Positions 1 through 7,559 of a DNA stretch of 9,571 bases are shown here, in pieces. Position 1 is the stretch's first letter. Each line of letters begins with the position of its first letter. Made by a program: the position numbers and the translations under genes. The DNA comes from Methylomonas sp. (GTDB lineage: Bacteria > Pseudomonadota > Gammaproteobacteria > Methylococcales > Methylomonadaceae): contig JALXCS010000403.1 of NCBI GenBank assembly GCA_026990815.1, positions 1 through 9,571 of the forward strand. Direction: 5' to 3'. The notes beneath the pieces were generated by a model that saw nothing but the letters and a program-made list of their open reading frames with translations, had not been told where the DNA came from and searched no databases.

Positions 1-220
1 CTAATAAGCTCTTCTTGGTATTCTCAGGGTTGAACAGTTTCAAAAATTCAGTAGTTATTTTGCTGAAAATATTAGATACTATAAGAAAATTAGCGTTTCA
101 TTATATAAATACTTTTCTTAGACAATTTTTCGACAAAACAAAGCATTAAACTACTTATGGACAACCTGCAGTTTGCTTTTGGATATCCACAACCAATAAT
201 TCTTAATTAGTACGCTTATT
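1..220. other. AT-rich leader upstream of the RND adaptor gene
   Basis: No convincing gene lies in this stretch. The sequence is AT-rich and in-frame stops are frequent. A weak sigma70-like pair can be drawn: TGGACA at 158-163 and GGATAT at 181-186 with a 17-bp spacer, about 35 bp before the adaptor start. It matches consensus poorly. No Shine-Dalgarno sequence is evident before the ATG at 221. No divergent regulator (TetR, MarR or LysR type), as often found beside efflux operons, begins inside the window. Confidence 0.3.
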
Positions 221-1270
221 ATGAATAAAATTACCTACCTCGGCCTCTCAATTATTGCTTTAATTCTCTTGTTACTTTATATGCTGGGAATTATTGGGAC
301 TTCCAAAGTTGCACCTGGATCCACCGCACTTGGCGCGGAAACATTGCCTAAAAATGTTAGAACAGTAAAAGTTCAAAAAAAATCAGTAGACGATATTCTA
401 TCCTGGCCCGGGACCTTGCATTCTAGAACCGAAGCACTAATCGCACCTAGGGTTACGGCAAGGATTATTGAAATAAAAGTAAAAGCTGGGGATACAGTTC
501 AAAAGGGAGATGTTATTGCCTTACTTGACCCAAAAACACAACGCGCCCGTGAACGAGCGGCTTTTGCAGCACTTGCTGCAGCAAAAGCAAATGCTGACAG
601 GGCAAATGCTGATGCGCGTCGGGTTAAAAATTTGTTTGCTCAGGAAGCAGCAACCCGGCAAATGTACGACCAGGCAATAGCCCAGGCCAGAGTCGCCGAA
701 GCCCAGGTCAAAGCCGCTTCCAGCGCCTTGAAAGAAACCAAAATAGGTTATCAAGATACGGTTTTAAAAGCCCCTTTTAATGGCATAGTTATTCGCCGAT
801 TAAAACAACCTGGTGATATGGGGATAGCGGGTATGCCTATTGTTTCCATGCATAATTCAGCAGCCTTAAGATTAGAAGCAGCGATACCAGTTAGTTGTGG
901 CAGATTTATAAACCTGGGCGATAAAGTCTCTGTCCGAATCGAGAGTGTAAAACAAGATTTTACTGCGGAAATTGATGAAATTGTTCCCGAAGTTGATCCA
1001 TCCACACGAACCATTCTTGTCAAAGCAACCCTTCCTATTAGTAAAAACTTGCGGCCTGGACTTTTTGGGTGGCTTGACCAGGCATGCAGCCGACATCAGG
1101 CGTTTTTGGTTCCAGTATCAGCGGTGCTTAAAATTGGCCAATTGGAAACTGTAAAAGTTGTTACCGATAACCACGCTTTAACCAGGTTAGTGCGAACCGG
1201 TAAGCGTCATGAGGATACAATCGAAATACAATCCGGCCTGAATGAAGGCGAAGCTGTCATCATTCAATAA
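221..1270 (+). CDS. RND efflux periplasmic adaptor subunit (membrane fusion protein, HlyD/AcrA-like)
   Basis: The 349-residue product is the periplasmic adaptor that would join the inner-membrane pump encoded next to it to an outer-membrane channel. A hydrophobic segment at residues 5-26 without a lipobox cysteine suggests a membrane anchor or uncleaved signal rather than a lipoprotein. The first half of the biotinyl/lipoyl-like domain is at about 72-104, with the typical 'VKAGDTVQKGDVIALLDP'. An Ala/Lys-rich alpha-helical hairpin follows at about 105-178. The second lipoyl half is at 179-212 ('LKAPFNGIV'). The beta-barrel is at about 215-292 and includes the family's 'VDPSTRT' motif at 258-264. 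A short membrane-proximal domain closes the chain. Length is slightly under the usual 370-400 residues but all domains are present. The pump gene starts 13 bp downstream, so the two are surely one operon. Substrate cannot be read from sequence; metal-binding His/Met clusters typical of CusB are not apparent. Confidence 0.9.
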   Translation: MNKITYLGLSIIALILLLLYMLGIIGTSKVAPGSTALGAETLPKNVRTVKVQKKSVDDILSWPGTLHSRTEALIAPRVTARIIEIKVKAGDTVQKGDVIALLDPKTQRARERAAFAALAAAKANADRANADARRVKNLFAQEAATRQMYDQAIAQARVAEAQVKAASSALKETKIGYQDTVLKAPFNGIVIRRLKQPGDMGIAGMPIVSMHNSAALRLEAAIPVSCGRFINLGDKVSVRIESVKQDFTAEIDEIVPEVDPSTRTILVKATLPISKNLRPGLFGWLDQACSRHQAFLVPVSAVLKIGQLETVKVVTDNHALTRLVRTGKRHEDTIEIQSGLNEGEAVIIQ

Positions 1271-1277
1271 AACGGAG
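1271..1277 (+). promoter_or_regulatory. Shine-Dalgarno of the RND pump gene
   Basis: AACGGAG lies between the adaptor stop codon (TAA, 1268-1270) and the ATG at 1284, with GGAG six bases before the start. It decides the start codon, making the 14 in-frame codons upstream untranslated in this frame. Confidence 0.7.
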
Positions 1278-1283
1278 CAAACC

Positions 1284-4200
1284 ATGCCTGATCCTCAAAA
1301 CCCAGAAACCCAAATCAATAAAACCGGCTTGATTGGCTCAATTGTCAAAGCCTTTACTGTCTCATCATTGTCACCAATGCTGTTGATTGCTGCTTTTTTT
1401 GCTGGTGCTGCAGCGCTGTTACTGACACCCAGAGAAGAAGATCCACAAATCGTCGTACCCGTAATGGACGTAATGGTGGAGTTTCCGGGAGCTACAGCCG
1501 AGGAAGTAGAAAAATTAGTAACCACACCCCTAGAATCCCTGCTCAAACAAATCGATGGAGTGAAATACGTATACTCTGCATCTAGTCCTGGTATTGCCGT
1601 AGTCACCGTCCGGTATTTTGTTGGTGAAAATCGGGAAGATAGTCTGGTGAAAACCTGGAGCAAAGTTATGTCCAATCAGGATATTATGGCTCCCGGTATT
1701 GGCCGCTGGATAGTCAAACCGGTGGATATTGATGATGTACCAATTGTTACGCTCAGTTTATCTGCTAATTCACCTAGTCAAAGTGAAATGACACTGCGGC
1801 GTACAGCTGATGAATTACTTGCCAGACTAAGAACTATCGATAATGTTGCCAAAAGCTGGGTAGTTGGCGGCGCACGAAGACAAATTACCGTTTATCCTGA
1901 TCCGGCAGCATTGGCCGCTCACAATTCATCCCTGGAGGAGATCTTACAGGCGCTCGGAAGTACAAATATTAATGTCCAGGCCGGCAATGTCGCCAGCCAG
2001 AATCAACAAGTTTTTTTTGAAGTTGGTCCTAACTATGCTTCTGCTGAAGAAGTTGCTGCAACAGTTATAAAAAGTGTAGCAGGTCGTCAGGTTTATCTGC
2101 GAGATGTTGCAACAATCCAGGATGGACCTGAAGACAAAAACTCCTACACCCGTACCGGTTTTGGTCCGGCAGCAGAAAAAATGCGGATTGTTGGTAATTT
2201 CCCTGATGTTGCTCAACAAATTGGCAAGGAATGGCCAACAGTCACTTTAGCAATTGCCAAACGGAAAGGCAGCAATGCCGTTCAAGTGGCTGAAGATGTA
2301 ATTGGCTTGGCAAAAAGTTTCCAAGGTTCAATAATAGCTGATGATATTTTAATGTCAATCAGCCGTGATTATGGAGAAACCGCTAATCATAAGGTTAACG
2401 AACTGGTTAAACATTTAATGCTGGCTATTTTGATTATCATGGTGCTAATGGTTTTTTCTCTTGGTGGCAGAGAATCAATCATTGTTTCCATTGCTGTTCC
2501 TGTTACTTTCGCTTTCACGCTTTTATGCGACTTGGTTTTTGGTTACACCATCAACCGGGTTACTTTGTTTGCATTGATTTTATCGCTGGGTCTTCTGGTT
2601 GATGACCCCATTGTCAATGTCGAAAATATCCACCGACACTATCTGTTACGTAAAGAGCCGCCATTAAATGCTCTCCTAACCGCTATTCAGGAGGTTTTAC
2701 CACCAACAATCGTAGCAACTTTTGCAGTGATTTTAACTTTCATCCCGATGTTTTTCATTACCGGCATGATGGGGCCATATATGGCACCGATGGCGTTCAA
2801 TGTCCCTGTTGCTATGATAATCTCCCTGATTGTTTCATTAACAATCACACCCTGGGCAAGCTATAAATTGTTAAAACAACATGTAGATGATGATGAGCCG
2901 GTTTTTGACCTGAAAACCACCAAAGTTTTCCTGTTTTACGAAAAAACCCTGGGTTCATTAATATGCACTCCAAAGCGCTCATGGTTATTTATTCTGTTAA
3001 TTATCATTGCATTTGTCGGTTCTGCCTTATTGGTTGTCATCAAAGCAGTGCCTCTGAAATTACTACCGTTCGACAATAAAAATGAATTGCAGCTGGTCAT
3101 TGATATGCCCAGAAACAGTACGCTGGAACAAACCGATCAGGTTGCCAGAGCGTTAGGCCAATATCTTGCAACCGTAGATGAAATTACTGATTATCAAAGT
3201 TATATTGGGCTCGCTTCACCTATGGACTTTAATGGCATGGTTAGGCATTATTACCTACGTCAGGGGAGCAATGTAGGAGAAATCCGCATTAACCTGGTTG
3301 ATAAAACCATTCGTGAACAACAATCACACCAAATCGCCCTTCGCATTCGGAAACCCATCGAAACAATCGCCAGATCTTATGGGGCCAATGTCAAAATTGT
3401 CGAATCACCACCGGGCCCACCCGTTCTAGATACTCTGGTTGCAGAAGTTTATGGCCCTGAACATGCGAGTTATCAGGACCTTATTAGCGTATCAAAAGAC
3501 GTCAGGCAACGCTTTGAAACAACTCCAGGAGTTGTTGATGTTGATGATTTTTCTTATGCTCCATATCAGCGCATCCTGTACCAGGTTGACCGGGAGAAAG
3601 CAGCGATGACTGGTGTTAGTGTCCATCAAGTTGCACAAACCATCCAAACTGCTCTTAGCGGACAGTTACTGGGGACTTTGCACATTGACACGGAACGCCA
3701 ACCCCTGGAAATCAGAATACAACTCCCCAGAAATCTACGTTCCTATAAAGAGGAATTATTGACTTTACGAATTAAAAGCAGATTAGGGAAACTAGTTCCA
3801 TTATCAGAACTGGGACAATTTATTGAAGTAGATGACCAACAAACTATCTACCATAAAAACCTGAAACGACTGGCTTATGTTGTCGGTGATACTGCTGGCA
3901 GGAGTCCGGGGGAAGCAGTATTGGATTTACTTGGTGATTTTGATGACACCCCCCTGCCGCCTGGTTATACCGCCGAATTAGGAGGTGAAGGAGAATGGAA
4001 AATTACAATTGATGTTTTTCGGGACTTGGGTATTGCTTTTGCTGCCGCACTTTTAATGATCTACGTGTTACTGGTCGTACAAACTGGCTCATTGAGTTTA
4101 CCCGCTATTATGATGATTGCAATTCCTCTGACTATTATCGGTATTATGCCTGGCTTCTGGCTATTAAATGTTCTATTTACCCATCCGGTTGCCGGTTATG

Positions 4201-4562
4201 AAAACCAGATTTTCTTCACGGCAACGGCAATGATCGGCATGATCGCACTGGCTGGCATCGTGGTACGAAATGGCATTATCCTGATTGACTTTATCGAACA
4301 TACCCGGGAACAAGATTATTGCCCCACTTTGAATGATGCATTGATTGTAGCCGGAGCAACCAGACTTCGACCGATTCTGCTAACCGCAGGGGCAGCTATG
4401 TTTGGTGCTGTTGTTATTATACTGGACCCGGTTTTTTCCGGCCTGGCATGGAGCTTTATCTTTGGAATTTTCGCTTCAACCGGATTTTCCTTGTTCGTGA
4501 TTCCTGTTGCCTACTATTTAATCCATCGAGAAAAAGTACCCGATAATAACACTGACATTTAA
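1284..4562 (+). CDS. RND efflux transporter permease (AcrB/HAE1-type inner-membrane pump)
   Basis: The 1092-residue product is a proton-driven inner-membrane pump of the AcrB/AcrD/AcrF family. I chose the ATG at 1284 because AACGGAG at 1271-1277 puts a Shine-Dalgarno six bases upstream. An in-frame ATG at 1242 would overlap the adaptor gene by 29 bp and lacks such a site. Architecture is complete: TM1 at about 29-47, a first periplasmic porter/docking loop, TM2-6 at about 377-535, TM7 at about 566-590, a second periplasmic loop, and TM8-12 from about 912 to the end. The TM4 proton-relay pair Asp440-Asp441 is present in 'GLLVDDPIVNVEN', equivalent to AcrB Asp407/408. At the AcrB Lys940 position in TM10 there is Arg995 ('GIVVRNGIILIDF'), a conservative change I believe occurs in some non-AcrB subfamilies. 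Drug or solvent export is likelier than metal export, but the substrate is unknown. No tolC-like gene follows. Confidence 0.93.
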   Translation: MPDPQNPETQINKTGLIGSIVKAFTVSSLSPMLLIAAFFAGAAALLLTPREEDPQIVVPVMDVMVEFPGATAEEVEKLVTTPLESLLKQIDGVKYVYSASSPGIAVVTVRYFVGENREDSLVKTWSKVMSNQDIMAPGIGRWIVKPVDIDDVPIVTLSLSANSPSQSEMTLRRTADELLARLRTIDNVAKSWVVGGARRQITVYPDPAALAAHNSSLEEILQALGSTNINVQAGNVASQNQQVFFEVGPNYASAEEVAATVIKSVAGRQVYLRDVATIQDGPEDKNSYTRTGFGPAAEKMRIVGNFPDVAQQIGKEWPTVTLAIAKRKGSNAVQVAEDVIGLAKSFQGSIIADDILMSISRDYGETANHKVNELVKHLMLAILIIMVLMVFSLGGRESIIVSIAVPVTFAFTLLCDLVFGYTINRVTLFALILSLGLLVDDPIVNVENIHRHYLLRKEPPLNALLTAIQEVLPPTIVATFAVILTFIPMFFITGMMGPYMAPMAFNVPVAMIISLIVSLTITPWASYKLLKQHVDDDEPVFDLKTTKVFLFYEKTLGSLICTPKRSWLFILLIIIAFVGSALLVVIKAVPLKLLPFDNKNELQLVIDMPRNSTLEQTDQVARALGQYLATVDEITDYQSYIGLASPMDFNGMVRHYYLRQGSNVGEIRINLVDKTIREQQSHQIALRIRKPIETIARSYGANVKIVESPPGPPVLDTLVAEVYGPEHASYQDLISVSKDVRQRFETTPGVVDVDDFSYAPYQRILYQVDREKAAMTGVSVHQVAQTIQTALSGQLLGTLHIDTERQPLEIRIQLPRNLRSYKEELLTLRIKSRLGKLVPLSELGQFIEVDDQQTIYHKNLKRLAYVVGDTAGRSPGEAVLDLLGDFDDTPLPPGYTAELGGEGEWKITIDVFRDLGIAFAAALLMIYVLLVVQTGSLSLPAIMMIAIPLTIIGIMPGFWLLNVLFTHPVAGYENQIFFTATAMIGMIALAGIVVRNGIILIDFIEHTREQDYCPTLNDALIVAGATRLRPILLTAGAAMFGAVVIILDPVFSGLAWSFIFGIFASTGFSLFVIPVAYYLIHREKVPDNNTDI

Positions 4563-4565
4563 GCC

Positions 4566-4688
4566 TTGCCTCCAGACTTTATACCATTCCCAATAAGTTT
4601 ATAAGCCTTCTCCTGATGGAGAAGGTCTGGATGAGGAGAATTTTATGAATGACTTATTGGGATTGGTATTTTAATAGTCTGGAGGCAA
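4566..4688. repeat. Nested inverted-repeat element (MITE-like) with REP-like core hairpin
   Basis: This 123-bp segment begins three bases after the pump stop codon. Its outer arms are a perfect 13-bp inverted repeat, TTGCCTCCAGACT at 4566-4578 and its complement at 4676-4688. Inside are 18-bp arms, ATACCATTCCCAATAAGT at 4581-4598 against 4652-4669, with one mismatch. A short asymmetry separates the arm pairs (2 versus 6 nt). At the centre CCTTCTCC/GGAGAAGG (4606-4613 and 4618-4625) forms a perfect 8-bp stem with loop TGAT, followed by 'TCTGGATGAGG'. That core resembles the REP-type palindromes ('GGAGAGGG..AGGGTGAGG') common in gammaproteobacteria. No target-site duplication is visible at the ends. 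As RNA the whole would fold into a long hairpin that could stabilise or terminate the efflux transcript, though there is no U-run after it. Confidence 0.75.
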
Positions 4689-4861
4689 CAGTTCCAAATG
4701 TTCTCAATAGATCCCCAATCGATCTAATTTCTGACAAATGATAAAAAACAGCCTTTGTTGCAAACTTTTTTGTCAAAGCACCACATCTTCATCTGAAAAT
4801 TCGTCTAGAATGTACGCCCTTCCCACTTATTTCTTTGTCAAAACCGTCAAAATTTCTTTAG
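4689..4861. other. Intergenic region upstream of the Rep helicase gene
   Basis: This AT-rich spacer holds no gene. A possible -10 hexamer TAGAAT is at 4806-4811, but no good -35 sits 16-18 bp before it. The nonamer TTTGTCAAA occurs twice, at 4769-4777 and 4834-4842, and a related TGACAAA at 4732-4738. These could be chance in AT-rich DNA. No Shine-Dalgarno precedes the helicase ATG. Confidence 0.3.
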
Positions 4862-6865
4862 ATGAGTCAACTAAACCCGCAACAACTTGAAGCCATTAAA
4901 ACAACTGACCGGCCATTATTGGTTCTCGCTGGCGCTGGTAGTGGCAAAACACGAGTCATCACAGAAAAAATTGCCTTTTTAATAAAACAAGGAACTCCGG
5001 CAACAAATATCGCGGCCTTAACCTTTACCAACAAAGCTGCCAGAGAAATGAAAAGCCGTGTTACCAATTTGCTGGATACCCCAAAAACCCGCGGTTTAAG
5101 GGTATCGACGTTTCATTCTCTGGGACTTGATATCATTCGTAAAGAACACAAAATCCTCGAATACAAGTCCTCTATTTCACTGTTCGATGAACAGGACAAA
5201 TTGACGCTGCTGCGAAGCCTTGTTAATCATCAGACCGATCAGTATGATATTGACCAAGTTGATCAATATGCTCACCAAATCAGCCAGTGGAAAAATGCTT
5301 TTTTTACTCCTGAACAAGCATTACTTGCCGCGACAGCAGATAATTTTGCTGACAGCAAGCTTTACGCTGAATATGTCAGAAGTTTAAAAGCTTACAATGC
5401 CATAGATTTCGATGACCTGATCCTGCTTCCGGTGTTTTTATTCCAAAGATCCCCGGAAACCCTGGAAAAATGGCGCAACAAAATCCGTTATTTGCTGATT
5501 GACGAATACCAGGACACCAATCTGACTCAATATCAACTGGTTAAACTGCTGGCCGGAAATCTGGGACGCTTTACCGTTGTCGGCGACGATGATCAGTCCA
5601 TTTATGCCTGGCGTGGCGCGCAACCGGAAAACCTGGCCCAGTTACAAAAAGATTTTCCCTTGTTGAAAGTTATCAAGCTGGAACAAAATTATCGTTCCAC
5701 TGGCCGTATCCTGAAAGTTGCCAATCAGCTTATCGCTAATAATCCGCATGTTTTTGAAAAAAGACTCTGGAGCAAATTAGGCTACGGTGAACCATTACGG
5801 GTTTTAAGACATAAAGATGAACTTGGCGAAATCAAACAAATCGTATCGGAAATCATTCATCATAAATTCAAAACCGGAGGGAAATATCAGGATTATGCGA
5901 TTTTATATCGTGGCAATCATCAGTCCCGGTTATTTGAAAAAGAACTCAGAGCCAATAATGTCCCCTATTTCATCAGCGGCAGCACCTCATTTTTTGCTTA
6001 TGCGGAAATAAAAGACATTCTGGCTTATTTGCGGCTGCTGGTTAATCCCGATGATGACGCGGCTTTTTTTCGCATTATCAACACACCCAGAAGGGAAATT
6101 GGCCCGACCACCCTGGAAAAACTGGGAGAATACGCCAATCAGAGGCACATTAGTTTATTCACCGCCTGCACCGAATTCGGTTTAAGCCAGAAACTACCCG
6201 ATAACGCCATTCAAAAGCTGCAAAAATTTTGTCAATGGATACAAACAACAGCAGAAAAAACCCAAACAAATGATACTTTTGTCATTATCGAACAATTCAT
6301 TAATACCATGGGCTATGAAACATGGCTTTATGAGAACAGCAAAACACCCCAATCTGCTGAACGAAAAATGGCAAACGTATTTGAGTTGCTTGAGTGGCTA
6401 AAAAAACTGGCAAAAAATGAAGATGACAGTGAAAAATCGTTGGATGAAATCATCGCCAAGGTGATGCTGCTGGATGTATTGGAGCGAAATGAAGAACAAC
6501 AAGCCAGCGAACAAGTCAGCTTGATGACATTACATGCCGCCAAGGGACTGGAATTTCCACACGTATTTCTGATTGGTTTTGAAGAAAACCTGATTCCTCA
6601 CCAAAACAGCATTGAAACCAACAATATTGAGGAAGAACGCCGTCTGGCCTATGTCGGCATCACCCGCGCCCAACGAAGCTGCACCTTCAGTTATTGCAGC
6701 CATCGAAAACGTTATGGCGAAATTATCGAATGCCTGCCCAGCCGGTTTTTGGAAGAACTGCCCATTGAAGATCTGGAATGGCCACAAAAAAAACAACTGG
6801 ACCCGGAAGTTATTAAAGAAAAAGGCAAAACCAACCTGGCGCATTTGAAATCCATGCTGTCTTGA
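4862..6865 (+). CDS. rep: ATP-dependent DNA helicase Rep (UvrD/Rep family, SF1A)
   Basis: The 667-residue product is a 3'-to-5' superfamily-1 helicase of Rep type (E. coli Rep has 673 residues). In bacteria this enzyme removes proteins ahead of replication forks and aids restart. All motifs are visible: the Q motif 'LNPQQLEAI' at 4-12; Walker A 'AGAGSGKT' at 23-30; motif Ia around 53-63; Walker B 'DEYQDT' at 214-219; motif III 'GDDDQSIYAWRGA' at 241-253; motif IV 'NYRST' at 276-280; motif V 'MTLHAAKGLEF' at 555-565; motif VI 'YVGITRAQ' at 597-604. The N-terminus matches Rep ('LNP.QQ.A') and the first five motifs fit Rep better than UvrD, which is longer. The start at 4862 is fixed: TAG occupies the three bases before the ATG, and the Q motif begins at residue 4. 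No Shine-Dalgarno is visible, so translation may be weak or leaderless. It reads in the same direction as the efflux genes but is separated from them by the repeat element, so it is probably transcribed on its own. Confidence 0.95.
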   Translation: MSQLNPQQLEAIKTTDRPLLVLAGAGSGKTRVITEKIAFLIKQGTPATNIAALTFTNKAAREMKSRVTNLLDTPKTRGLRVSTFHSLGLDIIRKEHKILEYKSSISLFDEQDKLTLLRSLVNHQTDQYDIDQVDQYAHQISQWKNAFFTPEQALLAATADNFADSKLYAEYVRSLKAYNAIDFDDLILLPVFLFQRSPETLEKWRNKIRYLLIDEYQDTNLTQYQLVKLLAGNLGRFTVVGDDDQSIYAWRGAQPENLAQLQKDFPLLKVIKLEQNYRSTGRILKVANQLIANNPHVFEKRLWSKLGYGEPLRVLRHKDELGEIKQIVSEIIHHKFKTGGKYQDYAILYRGNHQSRLFEKELRANNVPYFISGSTSFFAYAEIKDILAYLRLLVNPDDDAAFFRIINTPRREIGPTTLEKLGEYANQRHISLFTACTEFGLSQKLPDNAIQKLQKFCQWIQTTAEKTQTNDTFVIIEQFINTMGYETWLYENSKTPQSAERKMANVFELLEWLKKLAKNEDDSEKSLDEIIAKVMLLDVLERNEEQQASEQVSLMTLHAAKGLEFPHVFLIGFEENLIPHQNSIETNNIEEERRLAYVGITRAQRSCTFSYCSHRKRYGEIIECLPSRFLEELPIEDLEWPQKKQLDPEVIKEKGKTNLAHLKSMLS

Positions 6866-7157
6866 TCACCAGCCGAAAAAAGCAAGGTTAAAGCTCCGGT
6901 CTAGAATCTGAGCGACGTTTCAAATATCTATTTTTCTAGCATTAGGAAAGCCCCGATCAATGCGTCATTTCGAGCAAAGCGAGTAATCTGATTGCCATAT
7001 ATTTATCTTAATCAATAGCTTAATCAGAAATTCTATAGTTAGGTTCCGAAATATCAAGTCAAATTCAAAATAATCTTATTGCTATTTTTGAGGGCAATTA
7101 CTGACCATGTGTCGGCTTTTATTACAGCTCGATGCCATCTGTGAAAGTTTTTAAGTA
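6866..7157. other. Gene-free AT-rich stretch downstream of rep
   Basis: I see no coding frame with a start and family-like sequence here, and no clear terminator behind rep. The notable content is the dispersed-repeat-like segment at about 6958-6994, plus a 7-bp direct repeat TTAATCA at 7008-7014 and 7020-7026. The region may contain decayed coding DNA related to the PEP-CTERM remnant further on, but no reading frame supports this. Confidence 0.5.
6958..6994. repeat. Dispersed-repeat-like segment (CGTCATTTCGAGC..AGCGAG type)
   Basis: The core CGTCATTTCGAGCAAAGCGAG (6963-6983) followed by TAATCTG resembles a short intergenic repeat seen widely in bacterial genomes as 'GTCATTTCGAGCGAAGCGAGAAATCT'. 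CAAT at 6958-6961 and ATTG at 6991-6994 flank it as a short inverted pair. Only one copy is in this window, so the repeat status rests on recalled similarity, not on duplication seen here. Confidence 0.4.
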
Positions 7158-7194
7158 GAGTCTGCTCAGAAAGTATAACTTATTGAGTAGACTC
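7158..7194. repeat. 11-bp inverted repeat (stem-loop)
   Basis: GAGTCTGCTCA at 7158-7168 pairs with TGAGTAGACTC at 7184-7194, ten Watson-Crick pairs plus one G-U. The 15-nt loop contains a further small AAGT/ACTT pair. No U-run follows, so it is not an ordinary intrinsic terminator. It sits directly at the upstream edge of the PEP-CTERM remnant frame. Its function is unknown; it might be a transposon end scar or a former regulatory hairpin. Confidence 0.5.
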
Positions 7195-7367
7195 GAATTA
7201 CTGGAGCGGCGGGTTGTAATAACTGTAATATTGAAAGATTAAGCCATTACACCACATTGAGTGCTGGAGGAGATCCTCAAGGTGATGTTCCTGAACCAGG
7301 AGTTTTGCGTTTATTTGGCTTTGGACTGGCAGCATTTGGATTCTCAAGAAAGAATCGTGACGCGTAG
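7191..7367 (+). pseudogene. Orphan C-terminal tail of a PEP-CTERM sorting-signal protein
   Basis: The frame open from 7191 to the TAG at 7365-7367 encodes 58 residues. It ends in a PEP-CTERM signal: 'VPEP' at 7287-7298, a hydrophobic stretch 'LFGFGLAAFGF', then the basic end 'SRKNRD'. In intact proteins this tail directs exosortase-dependent sorting at the envelope of bacteria making exopolysaccharide or biofilm matrix. The segment before it contains 'GCNNCN', has no ATG or GTG in frame, and is preceded by in-frame stops TAG (7188-7190) and TAA further up. The N-terminal body and signal peptide are therefore missing. The intrinsic terminator just downstream supports this having been the 3' end of a real gene. 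Chance is possible but the full VPEP/hydrophobic/basic pattern followed by stop and terminator makes it unlikely. Confidence 0.65.
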
Positions 7368-7386
7368 TGTAAAAATTTTTTACACT
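7366..7386. repeat. Palindrome AGTGTAAAAA/TTTTTACACT at the remnant's stop codon
   Basis: AGTGTAAAAA at 7366-7375 is followed by its complement with one extra T at the centre. It starts within the TAG of the PEP-CTERM remnant and ends three bases before the terminator stem. It could be a second weak AT-only stem or an operator-like site; nothing in the sequence decides between them. Confidence 0.45.
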
Positions 7387-7388
7387 TT

Positions 7389-7419
7389 AAAAACGCCGAC
7401 AAACAGTCGGCGTTTTTTT
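7389..7419 (+). terminator. Strong rho-independent terminator, probably bidirectional
   Basis: AAAAACGCCGAC (7389-7400) pairs perfectly with GTCGGCGTTTTT (7406-7417) around the loop AAACA, giving a 12-bp stem with a GC-rich core. Seven Ts (7413-7419) follow on the plus strand. On the minus strand the same structure ends in TTTTT, so it may stop transcription from either side. It lies 22 bp after the PEP-CTERM remnant's stop codon and separates it from the tRNA gene. Confidence 0.9.
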
Positions 7420-7532
7420 ATTCGGCCTCAATGACAAAAATTACTTTTTGGGATGAGTGGGTACAAAAAAGCTATTGCCTGGCTTCTTTGAAATTTACAC
7501 ATCCTTGATTAAATAGAACTTTCTACTGCAAA

Positions 7533-7543
7533 TATGTTAGAAT
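7533..7543 (+). promoter_or_regulatory. Probable tRNA-Arg promoter (extended -10)
   Basis: TATGTTAGAAT contains the hexamer TAGAAT (7538-7543) preceded by TG one base upstream, an extended -10. Transcription would begin near 7550, about 10 bases before the mature tRNA 5' end. No strong -35 is seen at 16-18 bp spacing; TTGATT at 7505-7510 is too far away. Confidence 0.45.
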
Positions 7544-7559
7544 TCGATATTGAAATTAA

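Noticed and set aside
1..99. Minus-strand open frame reading '..TTEFLKLFNPENTKKSLL' toward position 1, as the start of a gene leaving the window
   Set aside because: About 32 open codons in AT-rich DNA, closed upstream by a stop, with no ATG or GTG start and no ribosome site; not enough to call a gene.
1242..1283. ATG at 1242 as start of the RND pump
   Set aside because: It overlaps the adaptor gene and lacks a ribosome site, while the ATG at 1284 has GGAG six bases upstream.
4566..4688. CRISPR-like repeats or an ordinary intrinsic terminator
   Set aside because: There are no direct repeats with spacers, and no U-run follows the hairpin; nested inverted repeats fit a palindromic mobile element better.
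6530..6844. Antisense and alternative-frame ORFs within rep, including a 104-residue minus-strand frame
   Set aside because: They are shadows of a helicase gene whose motifs are all in the plus frame; no independent family features.
7109..7190. ATG at 7109 as the start of the PEP-CTERM gene
   Set aside because: The frame from this ATG closes quickly and several stops lie between it and the tail; no single indel joins them convincingly.
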